DNA of 64,000 nucleotides from Prinia subflava (GCF_021018805.1 NC_086258.1:13985936-14049935), one strand, 5' to 3'. Shown: positions 27,101 through 42,100, counted from the first letter of the stretch. Made by a program: numbers and translations. The notes: generated by a model from the sequence alone, not told the origin.

Positions 27101-30100
27101 CAATGCATTTCTTCTCATGCCAAAGACATCTTCTGCTAAAGAAAGGAAGTAAAAGAAAAAATGACTAATATATTTTATTTACTCCAAATTGTACACAGAA
27201 CTGACTTCAGTAGCACCATCACTATCTGAATGTTTCCCAGGCTACCTGTATCTGTACCCTCCAGCAATATGCTTCCACTGACACTGGGAGAACAAAACCA
27301 TGTGGGAACTGGTGTCTGGAGATATTAAAACAATTACATGAAGCAGAAGAGTTGATCAGTGATTTATCTGTAGGTAACAACAGGTTCCTTCAGATCAAAG
27401 TTGAAGAGTCTCCTATTCTGAAAAAAATGCTCCCCAAATCCTTCTTATTAATACAGTGCTGCAAAGTTGCTATTGCAAACAGAAACTGGGCATGAGTTGG
27501 GTATTTAACTATCACTAAACAAGTAGGTAATGTCTCTATTGGGGTTTTTCTGTATTTTCTCTTGTCAATAGCTGACAGAGCTCTGCAGCAGACACACACA
27601 GCACAACCACCCTTCAGACATTTATGGAGCAAAGATAAATGTCCTCTGTTTCCCCCACTTGGCTGATACACTAATTATCTGCACAAAACCACAAACGTAG
27701 ACCAAGAACCTGCTGGAATGAAAATAATTATCATTGCTGGAATGAAAATAGTGATTGCTACTGTTTTTTTATTTAACTCCACAGGCTGAAATGAATTCAG
27801 AAAAAAAACAGGTGCAAAGCAATAGCTGCAGAAAGACTGTTGATCCCAAGTGCAAAGAAATAAATTTCTGAAGAGGAGAAGCAAGAAAAGAAGTGATGGG
27901 ATGTGCTGTACATGGGAGACCAGGGGAGGAGCTGCTGATTTCTGAGAAGGGAAAGCAAACCAGGATGGTAAAGGCCAAGGGCATTAGGGAAAGTTCACAA
28001 AGCAAGAGAGGAAAAAGGAAACGGATCCTTCAGCCATGGGATAACATCTTATTAACTCTTCTTACCACCTCCAGCCTGTTTGTTGGGGCTTCCTGTAACA
28101 AGCTTCACTCTCAATGTTTGTGCTCACAGAGCTTCAGAACTACTCAAGGTTTTTCTTTCCCAGCCAATAAGGGTTTCTTGAGAGCCCCAAGACACCCCAA
28201 AAGAGCAGCGATCTCTTAGAGCAGCCTCATTTTTGAGAGCACAAACGTTGCCTGTTAAAATTAAACACCGTGACATCAGTGACACTCACGGGCAGAACGT
28301 GCCCGAGCACTCCAGCTGCTCTTGACCCAATTATGAGTGGATGAACACAGTGGCCTGGCCAATTATCTCAGAACAGAACCTGGAAAGAGGATTCAGCTTC
28401 CTCATGGAAACTTTTCTTTCCTCTCCTCTAGTGCCAAGCGCTGTACTTGATGTTACAGGGGTACAATTTATTTCTTCTTCTTGCCCAAAGGTCAACGGTG
28501 GAAGAACGAGCAGGAAAATGATCCAACTCTGTACAGCAGCTGGAACATGGAAATCTTTGAGCTGGTTGAGGAAATGTGGCAGATGCTGGGGAGAGAAGGA
28601 CATTCAGAGATAAAGGGGAAATATGAGGGCAAAACTGGCACCACGGACACCTCAGTCCCTCCGCTTCAGTTATTGAAATTTCCTAACTTTGCTATTTCCT
28701 TTCACTGGATATATTCTCTGCAACCCGAAGTCTTGTTTCAGAAAATCACTGATGCCATAGCAAGACTGCTTTTATTAAAAAAAAAAGGAAGGTTTCCATC
28801 ATGCAAGGAGCTCCCTGTTCTGTGAACTGATGGATAAACCAAAATTACTGAGGGAGGTGCGGGATGAATGAGCAAACTTAAGAATGCTCCTAAAGAAAAT
28901 CCAGAGATCTAAATTAAATAGAAGTAGGGGCTCAAAACTGCCCTTTAAAAACAACATAACCCTGTGTGATCAGCTACTGTTTAAAGAATAACAATATTAT
29001 GGCAGTTCGTAGAAAACGTACAGGATTTAAAAGCCTGCAAGAACACAGCATGGCACAAAAGCCTTTGTACTGCTTTGGCTTTTATTGACCTACAAGTCAA
29101 CGTACTCCTCCCCAAGCATTACAACCCCAGGTGAAAAAATCAGGGGAAGGTTCCTAGAAATGGAGAAATCCAAGCGGAATGCAGTTGTTATCCAGAAATT
29201 TATCATCAACACAAAAGGTGATACGCTTCAATCAAATTCCTTCCTTGAAAATATATTACACTTATACTTCACCAAGAAATATCATTGTTTTATATTTAAT
29301 TAAAGTATTCAAATCTTAATTTTTATACTTTAGTTGAGATTAAATTATTAATATATGTATTTATATTTGAATAAAATCTAACTATTTTGTATAGTGTCTT
29401 TCACAGTATCTGAAGACCTACGTGAAAGTAGGGACCTTGGATATGCAATAAAAAAACTAAATTAATCTTTACAGTATTAGTAAAAGAAATTGATCTGTGG
29501 TACTCAGTCATAGCTGTCTTCAGGAATATAGTGAGAAATACATATTTTAACCATGTATATTAAGAAATACGTATTTGCTACTCTTTCATGTGGAAAAGGA
29601 TTTAAGAAAGACTTCCAGTGAATACCTTTAATAACAGCGCTTTCACATCATTCACCCAACACTGAGCAGATAGGTCCTTCAAACCAAGCTACTCATATGT
29701 GATTAACACTAATTATTATTTAAATTTCTCGAATAACCCAGTAAATCCACTTTTCATTTCGCCAAGAAAAATGGCCTCCGCTCTTATTTCATCTCACCTT
29801 CGCTGGGACACAAAGCACTCCTAAAAATTACTGCTGTCAAAGACGGCTCCAATTTAACAGGTTTTTAAAATGCAGTGTTGTTAAATATCCATTAAATGAC
29901 TGAGTTACCTTTGTTAGGAGCCTGACAAATGTTACAGAAACGACATTGGCCGTTAGGCACATCAGATGTCCAAAACACACATTTTTAGTAAACATATGCA
30001 AAGATTAAAAAAAAAAAAAATTAAAAATCTGTGCTATAATTCCATAGGAAACGCCAGTATTATCTGTTGAGCTCATTGCAAAGACAGAGGTGGATTTGAA

Positions 30101-33100
30101 TACAAAGACCAGAGGAAGGAACGAAGAGCAATTTATTTTCCCAAATGGAAAAATCTGTGTCCTTGAAAGCTGGGAGAGTCTCACTAGAATTTAAACAAAC
30201 AACAGCTCTTCTAGTCAAATAGCTGCCTTTCCTTCCCTGATTTACATGTCATTCTCATGGCAGCAAACAGATCCAGAGCTGAGATGAATCTATCTTGGGC
30301 CAAAAGAAAAAACGCAAAGATAAAAACCAATCCCTTGAACCACTGGAGGCTTTGTTTGCTCTTACAATGCAGCGGAAAATAAAAGGCGAGGTTTAATTTC
30401 TTTTTTTTTTTCCAGAGGCCACCTGAGTATCTCCTTCCCAAGTGTTCTCACAAAATATATCCCGTTCTCATTGGAAAACCACAATGGTGGAAATGGAGAA
30501 ATAAGTCCTGGCTTTGGAATATGCCTCTCAACCTCCCCCAAGAAGCCGTTTGCTTCCTATTGGACTTCCTTAAGCCAGATTTCGATAGTCTGAACCGCCC
30601 AAAGTGAAAAACCAGTTGATTTCAAAAGTAAATTTTCAATTCAGTTTGATTTAGCTCCATTAGAAGTGTTAGTAAAAGCCACAGCCTACCAGTCTACAGG
30701 AAAGTAGAGTGAAAATGCTTCTTAGTCTGAGCCTAACATCTCATACGGAAGGTGGTGGTGCGCGGAAAACGTGTCATTACAGATGCTTCACCAAAATGTC
30801 CAGTTTGGTATAAAATAATCCATGCGTGATAAGCAATTCTAACGCTGATCAGGCAAGATTATTTCCTATAAACTCTTTAAACTAGAAAATCATCTCAGTT
30901 TTTAGAATATTGCCATTGCAGGCCTTTTTAATAAGGGCTCTTAGGAAAATATACCACGCCGTCCTTACAAAATACATTGAAAAAAAGGCAGTAAGATGGT
31001 TTTTGAAGCGAAAACTCATAAAGATCATTTTCCATGCTGACAGTGTGCATTTCATCCAGAAGTTTGAAGAGTCAAATGCTACCCCAGCTGGGGGTTATTC
31101 TGCCAAATGGCTTCCAACAGTGACCACAGAGATGGAGGATGGGAGGGGTGCGTGCGTGTAGGAAAATAAACGTGATGGTAAGCGACCCCAAACCCACATC
31201 ATCTTATCAAACATCCGACACACGGAACCAAACGCACAATGCAAATCTAGAATACAAAAACTGAAACAAAAAAAGACACGAACAAAAGGAAATAAAGCCA
31301 TTTGTGAGTTACCTGCAGAGATTTGAAACAAAAAAAAGCACACGAACGAAGCAGATATAATTCATATGGATTTGTCCAGGAAGGAGAAAAGGAGGGTGAG
31401 TGTGAGGGCTGGGGGGGAAAAAAGAACAGATACCTTTTTTTTCTTAAACAAATCCATCATGAAAGAAAATGAGACAAGATTATAAATAGGCCGAGTTATA
31501 GCGCACCATGGGATTTTTAATCTGGCTACCTGTGGTTTTTGCAGTTAAAGCCCTATTCAGCACCGGGAAGGGAGGGGGGAAAGCGGAAAAAGAAAAAAAG
31601 AGAAAAAAAGAGAAAAACGAAATCACGTCCATGTGCCAGTTTCGCAAACGCTCCCCCAGCGAGCAGCACCAACAATGCTGGCAAACAGGAAACACTCATT
31701 ATCAGCAATTTCTAATCAGCGGGCGCCCTTGGGGCGTTATTGATCGTTACCTGGCCGTCCCGTTTCCTGCACTCGTGAGTTTGGGTCTCGCGCTGTGCCA
31801 TGGCAGCGCGGAGCTGCTGCTCCAGCTTCTCCACCTCCCGTTGATGGTCTCGGACCAGGCAGTCCTGCGCTGCGTTGTGCTGCTGGAATAGGTGCGTCTT
31901 CTCCTGTTCATGCTCCAGCTTCAGCTCCACTATCTGATTGGACAGGGAGGAGTACAGTTCATCAATAGAACATCCTTGTCGTCATGACAACTCGTCTACA
32001 GCTTAATTTCCCCCTTAATTTCATCAAGTTGGCAATTTTATTTTTACGTCACTATTACCTCACCTCTTAAAAAGCCACCGTTAGCGTGACAGAATTCCTC
32101 CAGACAATCCCAACAATGGAGACAACCGAGCAAATCCAGCGCATCCTTACCCAATTTGTTGGTACAAATGTCGGAAGCGTACAAAAAAATAATATTAAAA
32201 AAAAAAAAAAAAAAAAGAAAGAAAAAAAAGAAAAAGGGGAGGCATTGTCGCATTGTGTGGCGGGTGCCCCCGTATCCCGCTGCTGCTCCTCAGCAGGGCT
32301 GAGGATCCTAAATGGTTAATAGGCAGCCTGCTCGCCCCTTCGCTTAAGTATACACACACAAAACCCCCCACCCCAGCAATTAAAGCTTTGCAAGATTTCT
32401 TTATGATTTCCAAAGCGAACGCTCTTCCTGCGATATTCCTCAACGCTGGCGCATAGAGTTGTCTTTTTTTTTTTCCCCCCTTAAATAAAAAAAAAAAAAA
32501 AAAAAAGAGCAAGAAAATTATAAAAAAAACAAAGCTCTATTATCCCGTTGTCAGCTACGCTATCCCAACATAAACAGATGTATGTGTTCCAGAAGGGCAC
32601 CTGCTGTGCCGCAAGCTTGCACCATGATTTCATAAGAAGCCCTCTATTCTCAGGAGCCGTTCCCAGTCCGCACCACACTGGATGCTGTGACCTTGGCCAC
32701 TCTTAGCCTCTCCCCGCTTGCCTGAATGGCAGCCCGAGACCAAGGGCCTGGTTGCTGCAGCTTTGATATTAATCCTCCCGCCTGCGCACAAAGGCACCCT
32801 ACCTGGCCTGCACACTGGAGCGGCCAGGCCGCCTTTGAAGCAGGTGATGAATAGGGACGGCAGGAAGCCGCTTCCCCACTGAACTCCGGGCCACACAGCT
32901 GCTAAGAACAGTCACTTGGATTTTTCTTCAGTTTTGGTGGATTTCGGAGAAGGAGGAAAGCGGGGGGGATGGAAGAAAAATAACAAAAAAAAAAAAAAAA
33001 AAGGGGGGGAAAAAAAAAAGAAGAGAAATCTCTTATCGTGAACATGGTGGGGTATTTTCAGCATGAGAAAGGAAAAAAGGAGCGGACGGGAGGAGCCGCT

Positions 33101-36100
33101 GTGTGAGCGCCGAGAGCGCCCGGCACCTTATCTTAAAGCTGTAGCATTCAATTCTGGAATGATATCAGCTGGTTGCCCGGCTTCCGCGGGGAAAATTTGA
33201 AGCTAAGTTAAAATAAATTTTTTAAAAAAGGGCATTTTCTCAAACTGCAGATCAGCATGTCGCAAGTTGAAAAGGGAAATGTGCCATCCATGCTGCGGTT
33301 GGGAGCATCCTTCTGCAAGCGGAGCAAGAACAGATGCAACATTGCACAGTTTAACATATCTACACTATTTAATAACACCAAAGAGCTCATTAAGAGATGC
33401 CTGAAGTCCCTGCAGGGGTTAAGCCCTCACATTTTCCATGCTGGGCCTGGGATCCTCACACAAAGTTCTTTACGCCAGGTTTTTGCCCAAGGTTTGTGTA
33501 CAGAATTGGTTTCTCTCGGATGCTCGCGGTGTCCATCCTGTGCCTAAGAGAAAGAGCTGCTCCTCCCTAAAATAACTTAGAGCCTCAGCCTGATTTAGGA
33601 GAAAATATGTTTAGTGTTTCTCCATAAATCAGACCTTATTAAAAAGAAATCATGTCAACAGGAGAGGCCTTTCCCTTCAAACATTTTGTTGTCTTAATTA
33701 GTTTTCAGTTGGTTGTTCCATGTAGGTCTGGGTTAAGGCAGTTTGCTGTGGGGAGCTTCAATTGTTGGAGTTGTCACTTTTTTACCAGAAGACAGGGCAG
33801 CAGGCAGGGAATGTGACCCAGAGGGAGCAGAGGACACATCCTGCATCTCCAACCAGTCACAAATTTACCACATTGAACAAATTAAATAGTTTTGTTTAGT
33901 AATCTCTTCACTTAACACCATTTATAGACACAAAGTTTTCTAATTTAAAAGGTGGAAGGAGCAAAAAGTTCTTCCGCAGGAGGGGTGTCCTCCCAGCTGA
34001 TACATGGGAAGAGAAAAGGTGGTACCATGAGGGGAGTTGTTCTACAGAAGGCAAATTTGTTAAAGAAAAATTAACAAAACCTCCTCACTTAAAGCTAGGT
34101 ATTCCCCATGATGGTTTTGGGTTGATACTTTAAGATGTTTCTGACAGGGAGCAGAGGTGGAAAAACAGGAGAGGAGAGAAAGGGTGAGGATGAGAGCATT
34201 CTCATCCCTCAAAGACCTCCAAAACCATCTTCCCTAATGGATATTAGCAGATATTCCACATTCCCAACCAACAAAACAAATAACACAAAATGACCGAGCA
34301 GCCATTCCCTGCCCTGTGAGCACTCCCTGAAGCTCCTGCATTCCTCAGAACTGCTGCCAAGCTCTATGGCTTCTCTTCCACTCCTCCCTCTCTCATTCTT
34401 GTACTGTCATTGGCTTGTTTTCTTAAAAGGGGGAAAAAAAAATTAACATATACCAAAAAACAGAAAGAGAAAATCCACACTGCTCTTCAGCAACAACAGG
34501 ACTTCTTCATCACAGGAAACTGCATGAAAACTGTACCAATTCCTCCCAAACCAGACAGATTCTGTGTCCTCTTTGAGAATGATATAACAAAACCACCTCC
34601 TCCAAAAATGCTGCATCCACGCCTCGGTGCTGAGCACTTCATCAGATCACATTCAAGTGTCTGCTCAGCCCTGCAGTGTCCAGAGGACAGGCTCTGGTAG
34701 GTGCTGTACACTTCAGCCAGACAAGCAACACGACACTCACAATGGGCATTAGGGGCGACGCTGAAAAGAAACATTCATTAAATAATCGTGTGCGCCCCAT
34801 TACCATAATCACAGGGCGTTCATTGTGCCTTGGATGTTTCCTCATCTTGTCCTCACAAAGATAAAAATCTCTTATTCCCTTCCCTGTGCATCTGTTCCTG
34901 TCTCCAGCCGTGGTCTGGACACAAAACCAAGCAGGAATGTCTGTCTGACCTCAGAGAGCCTTTTTACCACTGCTGTTATCAAGTACCACAAATATTTAAA
35001 AATTATGGTATCTTCTTAGCTGAATTCTTCATTTTTTAATTATTTCCACACAGTGTGATAGAACAACATTCAAAGCAACAGCCAACAGGTGATTTACTAA
35101 AATGTCATCACAGTTACACTATTTACTTTAAATTTAGCTTTTAATTACACTATTTCTTCTAAATTTAGCTTTCAACCGAAATTTAACTTTCCTTACTTTT
35201 GCAGAGAAAAGTATGTTAAGAAGAAAACGTAATTCTTAATGACGAGCTAAAAAAGATTAATGCAAGAACTGTGGCAGTCTCTTCTTGTTCCCTCACACAC
35301 ACAAAAACAAAAAGGTGTTAAACAAATCTGGCAGTGTGGTTGTGCCCAGGCCAGTGACAATGCAGCTGATGGACACAGCTTTAGCACAACTTGTTAAATA
35401 AGAGACAGAGCCAAGGTGAAATCCTGCTGCTCTTAGCACGCCTGAAGAACAAAGATCAACAAGAAACAGCCTGCTGATTGCAGGAGATGTTTTTAGAAGC
35501 CAAAGATTTGTAATGTAATCAACGCCAGCAAATACCTTTTGAAAGTCCCTAATTTAGACAAGGCCTTCTACTACCCAGTTTTTGCTTTTACATCACACAC
35601 TCAGCTTAGGCTTTTCAATTTTAGAACAATTTCAACTTGTTCTCAAGAACAAGCACGCCTTTGAAATTCTTTTTAGAGTCCCCAAAGGAGGGAAAGGAAA
35701 TTAGTTAGCTCACTACCTCTTTGAAAAATGTAACTGCTACAATAAATATTTGACACCAAAGTATGAAAATTCATGTAAATTTATGTCCGCAATTCCAGAA
35801 ATATTTTAAGTAACACCTATATAAAATACAGTTTTGCGAGGCAGGATGATTTTATAAGCACTGCTTTGGCATGACTGAACTGAGGGCTGGAGAAGCCACC
35901 AAAGCACTGCACGTGTCACAGCAAAATCTGAGCTAAACTCGCTCTGGAGCACATCTACAGCACATGTGTTTGCACTATTTCTATCCTAAAATCAAAAAAG
36001 TGTTTGTAAAACAGAGGTTTGCATGATTATCTTGCTGAAAAGCAGCCCCAGCCAGGGCACAGCACATGATCTGTCCCCAAATAACAACTCCAGCAAAACT

Positions 36101-39100
36101 GAGCATTTTCTGTCTCCTAAGCCTATAAACAAACGTGTGTGTTCCGTGAGGATATGGGGATTACCCATCTCTGCAAATACTGCTGCTAAAAATAATCTGA
36201 TCTAGCAGGCTGGGGGAGTGAGTATCAATCACCTTGGGGTCTGGTTCAGCATAACTTTGGGCAGAAAAGGAGCATCTTCACTCCAAGGCAAGGGAGAAAA
36301 CCAGAACCTCTTTACCAGAATTCCTTTGCAGCAGGTATATTAAATAGATTTTAATCTTTGCTTTTTTGGGGAGACTTTTCTATGAGTTGAAACACAAAGG
36401 TCTCCCAAGATATAAGGGCTGAAATGAGCCAAGGGCAATGGGACAGTGAGAAATAAATCTGTGCAGAACCACACATTATTCCTGAAGCAGCAAGTACACG
36501 TGGGGTAATGTTCATGACTTCCCATTCCACTGCAGGCTGCAATAATTTAATTGGCATGACTGTGTTTTCTGTAATACTTATACCTTTTCACCAACCACTA
36601 ATAATTCTTTTTCAACTGCAAACTAAGAATTGCAAGAAATTCTCTAAAAGAAACAAGCTGGTCTTTAGCCAAACTGCAGTTTGATTTATCCTCCCCTAAA
36701 ATAAAGTACCTGAATGGTCTCACTCTCACTAGATGAAATTATATTCCTGATCTGTACATTTATACTTAAAAAGGCTTTTCAGAATTTCAATATTTTTAAA
36801 GAATGGGCAGCACAACCCCCACCTCAATAATTACATCTTCCCAATCTTCTGGCATGAGTAAATTTGTTTTTAAATCACACAACTACAGAATTTTTTGGGT
36901 TGGAAGGGACCTTTAAAGCTCATCCAATTCCAAGCCCCTGCCATGGGCAGGGACACCTTCCACTATCCCAGCCTGCTCCAAGCCCTGTCCAACCTGACCT
37001 TGGAGAATTCCAGGGATGGGGAATCCACAGCCTCTCTGGACAACCTGTGCCAGGGCCTCACCACCCTTGTGGTAAAGAATTTCTTCCCAATATCTAATCC
37101 AAACCTGCCTTCCTTCAGCTCAAGGCCATTCCTCCTTGTCCCACCACTACATGCCTTTGTGAAAAATCCCTCTGCAGCCTTTTTGTAGCAATACACTGGA
37201 AATGGAGCTGCATCCCTGTGATTAAATCCAACTCGGTGCCACGATGAACTCCAGGAGGTGCCTCCCCTCCCCTCCCCAGCCCACCCACACCACCAAACCA
37301 TCACAGGCTGCAAGGAGAAATATTTCTGTCCAACTACAGACCTTGAGTCACTCAAACGCCTGTCTGCAGCAGGCTGTGGTGCAGAATTGGCTGTGCACAG
37401 CCTTTGTTTAGGGATTCAGTTTATCCAAGGACCCTCTTTGAACACACAAGTGCCTTCGCAGGCGCTCGCCCCACTCGCTGTTTACCGCAGGCACCCGTTT
37501 GTGTTTCTGGAATCGCCTCCCTCTCCCTCCTCCCCTCAGAGTGGATTCTTTGACTACACAGGGAGCTCAGGCTTTTAACTCTGAATCACACACGAGTCAG
37601 ATGCCTGAAGGAGACCGTGCAAATACCCATCTGTCTGGTTAGCAATTCTGTAAACAGCTATGGCACCATGAGAAGATTTCCACCCACTCTTCACTTGGAG
37701 GTTAAATTCGTCTCCTTTTCCCATTTGTGAGTTTTAGCTATAAAGTAAAAAGTTGATGTTGATTGAAGAAACTATTCCTCAGATATTCTGCACAAATGGT
37801 ATTCATCTGTGTCTTAGGATGGTTCAAAGGAAACGTTTATGCATCCTAGATTAATTTATTAAATGAAATTTATGCAGCTTGTTGCTGATGACATGAAAAA
37901 TTTAGAGCTTCTACTAACGTGCTCATTTGGCCTCCTTGCAAGAACAGACTGTATTTCAATTATCTTAGAGTACAGACAAAGAGGAGAGGAACAAAGCTTT
38001 TCACAAAGACTCTCTCCTCATAACTAAACATTTTTAGCATACTAAAAATGGATTGTGGATCTCTGAAAATAAATGGCCAGGTTAATGTGCAGCTAAGAAA
38101 TGCTTGGGACATTGGCCTGTCCGAGGAATGGCAGATTTCAAACAGGGCTTTGCAAGTGCTCCCCTCACTTGGGTGGGTCACAGATTGGTAAAAGAGCAGC
38201 TAGAAAACAGAAAATTAACAATAAAGCCAGAAGGAAAGGTAGGATGGAAGTGCAGTGGCACGAACTCTTAACAGAACAAGGGTATGGGGACAAAGGGGGC
38301 TGGAGGTTAAGCTTGTTATCTCTGTTAGTGTTAATTACTAAATTAATGTTTTGCCTGAGAGAAAACACACTCTTCTTCAAATTAACCTCACTAGCAAGTT
38401 ATAAAAACAAAAAGTTCTACAGAGTATTCTTTCTCTTCTCCCAATAACGTTTTCCTCTGTTCCAGCACAATGCTCAGACAAGAACAGTGTCCCAGCAGCA
38501 CCTCAGATATTGTCCTTGCTGCTGGCAGGTAACATGACAAACATGCTTTTTTCACTTCTAACCAGCTATTTTGCACTTCTTTACCTCACTTTCTTTATTA
38601 TAAAAGGCGTATTTAAACTCAGCCACACTCCCATATTTAAACTCAGTCCTGCTCCCAACTTAAAGCATTATCTGTTGACTTGTCTTCAGCAGGATTTCAA
38701 AGTGATTTCATCAAATACCCAGGAAAATATTTCTGAAGGTGTGTCTTTCTTCCCTTTTTGGATATATAGGACAAGATGACCACTCTAATTTCTTCATAAC
38801 TTTTACAGAAGTCAGAACCCAACAATAAATGTCACAAGAAAGGATTTCCTGAGATACAGGGAGATTCATCAGCTATCATGGAACAACTTTCCACTTTCCT
38901 ATGGAAGCGTGAATAATTATTTTTAAAGGGAATAAACGCAGTTAAAGATGAACCAAACCAAAAGGTTTATTTATATATTTAGGTTGGCATCTGATCTCAG
39001 AGAGTACGGCCATAACTCATCAGGTAACCCCATCCTGCTATCACAATAACTCATCAACTGTTTCATCATGTGTTCTCTCCGTGGTGGAAAATAAAATTTC

Positions 39101-42100
39101 CGAGGCTTTGGCTCTCTTACTAACCTTGCATCTCATTTATTTCACATTCACTCAGTCACTTCAGCAACTGTTTACAGCAAAAAATGGGTGTAACAGTGAC
39201 CACAGTGATTATTAATGGTTTGGGTTGTTTTTAAAGGACAAGCTAATGTCATTTAAGCATTAGGATCACATTAAGTTCACTGAAAGTGTTCCATTCTCAA
39301 CAATTTATGAAAATCTGCTTGAAACAAAGGTGTGCACGGGGAATGTCCCTGCATGAAGCCCTGTCCCACCTCTGCCATGGAACCAGCACTCCCCACAAGA
39401 GATGTGCTCCCAGAAAGGGCTCAACAGACAAGGATTTGGGGAAAAAAACCAGCAAATCCTTTAACTTTTCTATCAAATTTGACTAAAATCCATTACTGAA
39501 AAGCCTGGGCACATGCTCCTTCAAACATCTGGGCTCCTAGAAGATGAACTCATCAGAAACACGTCCCAGGTATTTTGGACTAAATTGAGGATGTAATTAG
39601 AAAGTAGGGGGGAAAAATGAAAAAAAAAAAGAAAAAAGGGAGGGGGTGCAAAAAAACCAAACAACCTTTCTTCCTGTGCTGACAGTGCCATAAAGCCCAA
39701 CTACAGATACTGCAACCATTTCAAAGGCAGGAAAGGCTGAGGCCTTCAGTGTGCTGTCCACTGGCTTTGAAGTGTCGAAAGCAGCTGCTCCCAGCAGATA
39801 GGAACTCTGGTGCTGCTGGAGTTTTTTTTTTTTTTTTTCTTCAAAATATACTTTCAAATCTAACAGCTGCAAGTAGAACAAAGTTGAGCTAAAGTATATT
39901 TAAAGAAGAAGAAGAAAAAAAGGCACCAGTTTCTCTCTGAGAGTGTTCTCAGTGGATACTTCAAAAGGAAGTGGCATCGAATCAGATGGAGCTGGAACCA
40001 GGAGGGACATGTGACAGCTAAAACCAAATACTGCAAGATCCAAAAGTTTCTTTTTGCTTTATTAATGGATATGAGTGCATTTGGAAAGCTAACAAAATAT
40101 TAATTGCAGTGTTTTTTTCCAAATTATTTTGAAGCAAAAGATAAAGATAAATAAATATCAATGTATCATGTTATTTGTTGTAATAAATATCAGATAAATA
40201 TCAATATATCAGTATGTCTAATCTGCAGGCAGAGCAATCTTTCAGCCCCACAATGAACAGTCCATGTTCACAGCAGTAATTGTTTTGAAATCAGTATTCA
40301 GGCAGAGCCCTGTGCCATCAACCATTCAGATAAAGCACAGAAACCACTGCTCCAAGCGCCTACACTTCCAAAATGACTCTCAGATTGGGGAACTGGATAA
40401 TACATCTGTTAATTTGGTTCTTTATTACCAATCTGATTAAAATTATGGGCAACTGAATTGTCCAGGTTGCCATCAGTGCTATCCCTGGCAACTCACCATG
40501 ACAGACAACAAAAAATAAACCTGTAGGGCAATATCCCTTCCCTTTTTATGTCTAAATTTCATTTGACAATTGGATTCAGACACTTGAGGCAGAACATCTT
40601 GAAGCAACCATTACATTTCTCAGGTAGCTAAAATACCCAGGTTTTTGGTTGGGTGTCTATTCCCAACTGGAAGTCTGCTGGAGCCCTGTCAAAATACATC
40701 CCCACTTCCAATTCAGTGCTTTATTTAAACACTTTAAATCAATGTGTTCCTCACCAAGCAACAACCAAAGAAATATGGCTAAAACAAGGCAAAGAAAAGT
40801 CTGCTTTAAAAATGGCTTAGAAGTTCTGAAGCATAAATAGAGAGCAGAGCAGAAAACAGGAATTGGAAGTACTGAAAGGAAATTTTAAGAGTGGAAGAAC
40901 TGAGCTCATCCTGCTCCGTGGTGGGGCTGGAGGGGCTTTGTGCCTTCCGAGAGAACCTCGCTCCCAGTGATAACCCCTGCAATCTGCAGGAAGGGCCATG
41001 TATTCTTCGTGCTCACCAGCTTTCAAAGAACATTCCAGATGAAGTACAAAGAGAAATAAATTTTTAAAAAGGGCATAAACAGGATTCCACTGAAAATTCT
41101 TCTGAGGCTCTCATTGTTTAGCAGTTTAGGGCTGAAACCCTTGGGTTCCAGTGATGTCTCATAAAGCTTAGCTGTTCTTTCTTCCAGTAAAAGCAGCTAT
41201 CCAAAATAAAACAAATGGCAAGCAGTAAACATCCCAGTGAAAAATGCTTTCACTGATGTTTACCACAATATCAACAATGTTACAGAATAGATTCATCAAA
41301 AATTTTTTAACTCTTATAATTATTTCTTGCTTTGTGGGTTTTTTTGACACAGTCTTGGGAAGGTCTGAATATAAGAAGACACATAAAACCAAACCATGAC
41401 AATAGGAGACACTATCATTTGCCTTTAGTGTGCCAAGTCAGCTGAGTACTGACAGAAAATTTTATCTATTTTATTTATCTTTAGTGGATGTTACCATGGA
41501 TAGTAAACAAAAATTACCATTTGTAGGTAGGAATAGGAATGTTGTAACTCCTGATACTCTGCAGGTTAGCATTTATCTCTACAGATTAAAATCTGGGATG
41601 GGAAAATGGGAACAAAATCTTTGAATAAATGCTTACTTTGGACTTTAAAGGTGCGCCACAAATTATGAGAACTGTAAAGAAAAAAGTGAGCCAATCATAT
41701 CACTAAAATGATGTGAAAATATGATTAAATAAAAAATTCCAGTTAAAGGCAGATGTCCAACTGTGACACTCCCATCTCCCTCCTTTCAGCGTGTCCCTGC
41801 CACACCAAACTTCCCCACCTTCCCTGCACAAATCCCCGGTATCTCTGACTATTTCTGAATCACTAAATGCAGGAATCCTCATAAATAACATCTCCCAGTT
41901 AAGCTGAACACCTGTGAGATGTCCCCCACCCTTCCAGGAGCCAGCGTGTCACCTCTGTCAGGTGGCAGCACAAGTGGTGACGTTGACAGTTCTGAGCGAG
42001 GACAGGGAAAATGCTTTGATCTGACCCAACAAATTCCCTTCTGTTCCAAGAGCCACACACAAACCACACCATTGTTCCTGCCCAGCACAGAGCAGGGGTC

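Larger units (their letters stand above)
6169..31750 (-). other. CEP112: CEP112 intron f-g (25,582 bp)
   Basis: This is the largest intron in the window. Recognisable contents are: a motif-dense block near 8281-8520; a CAAA-rich simple repeat at 16279-16335; a candidate regulatory block at 17081-17640 with an A16 tract at 17288; a CA/TA-rich patch at 19918-19957; a GC-rich block at about 22379-23310; a degraded CR1 at about 24100-24945; small tandem duplications at 25344 and 27712; a very AT-rich stretch at 29280-29400; and a candidate conserved block at 29640-30080. The long stretches between these (6.4-8.2, 8.6-16.2, 18-22.3 and 25.4-29.2 kb) show no gene, RNA or repeat that I can name. Confidence 0.85.

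Noticed and set aside
31508..31891. Plus-strand 127-codon open frame with a good Kozak context (CACCATGG) and a TATAAATAGG motif 26 bp upstream
   Set aside because: Its second half is the antisense of CEP112 exon f and its first half is low-complexity Lys/Glu. The TATA-like motif is too close to the ATG and also fits a MEF2-type site. The product resembles nothing I know.
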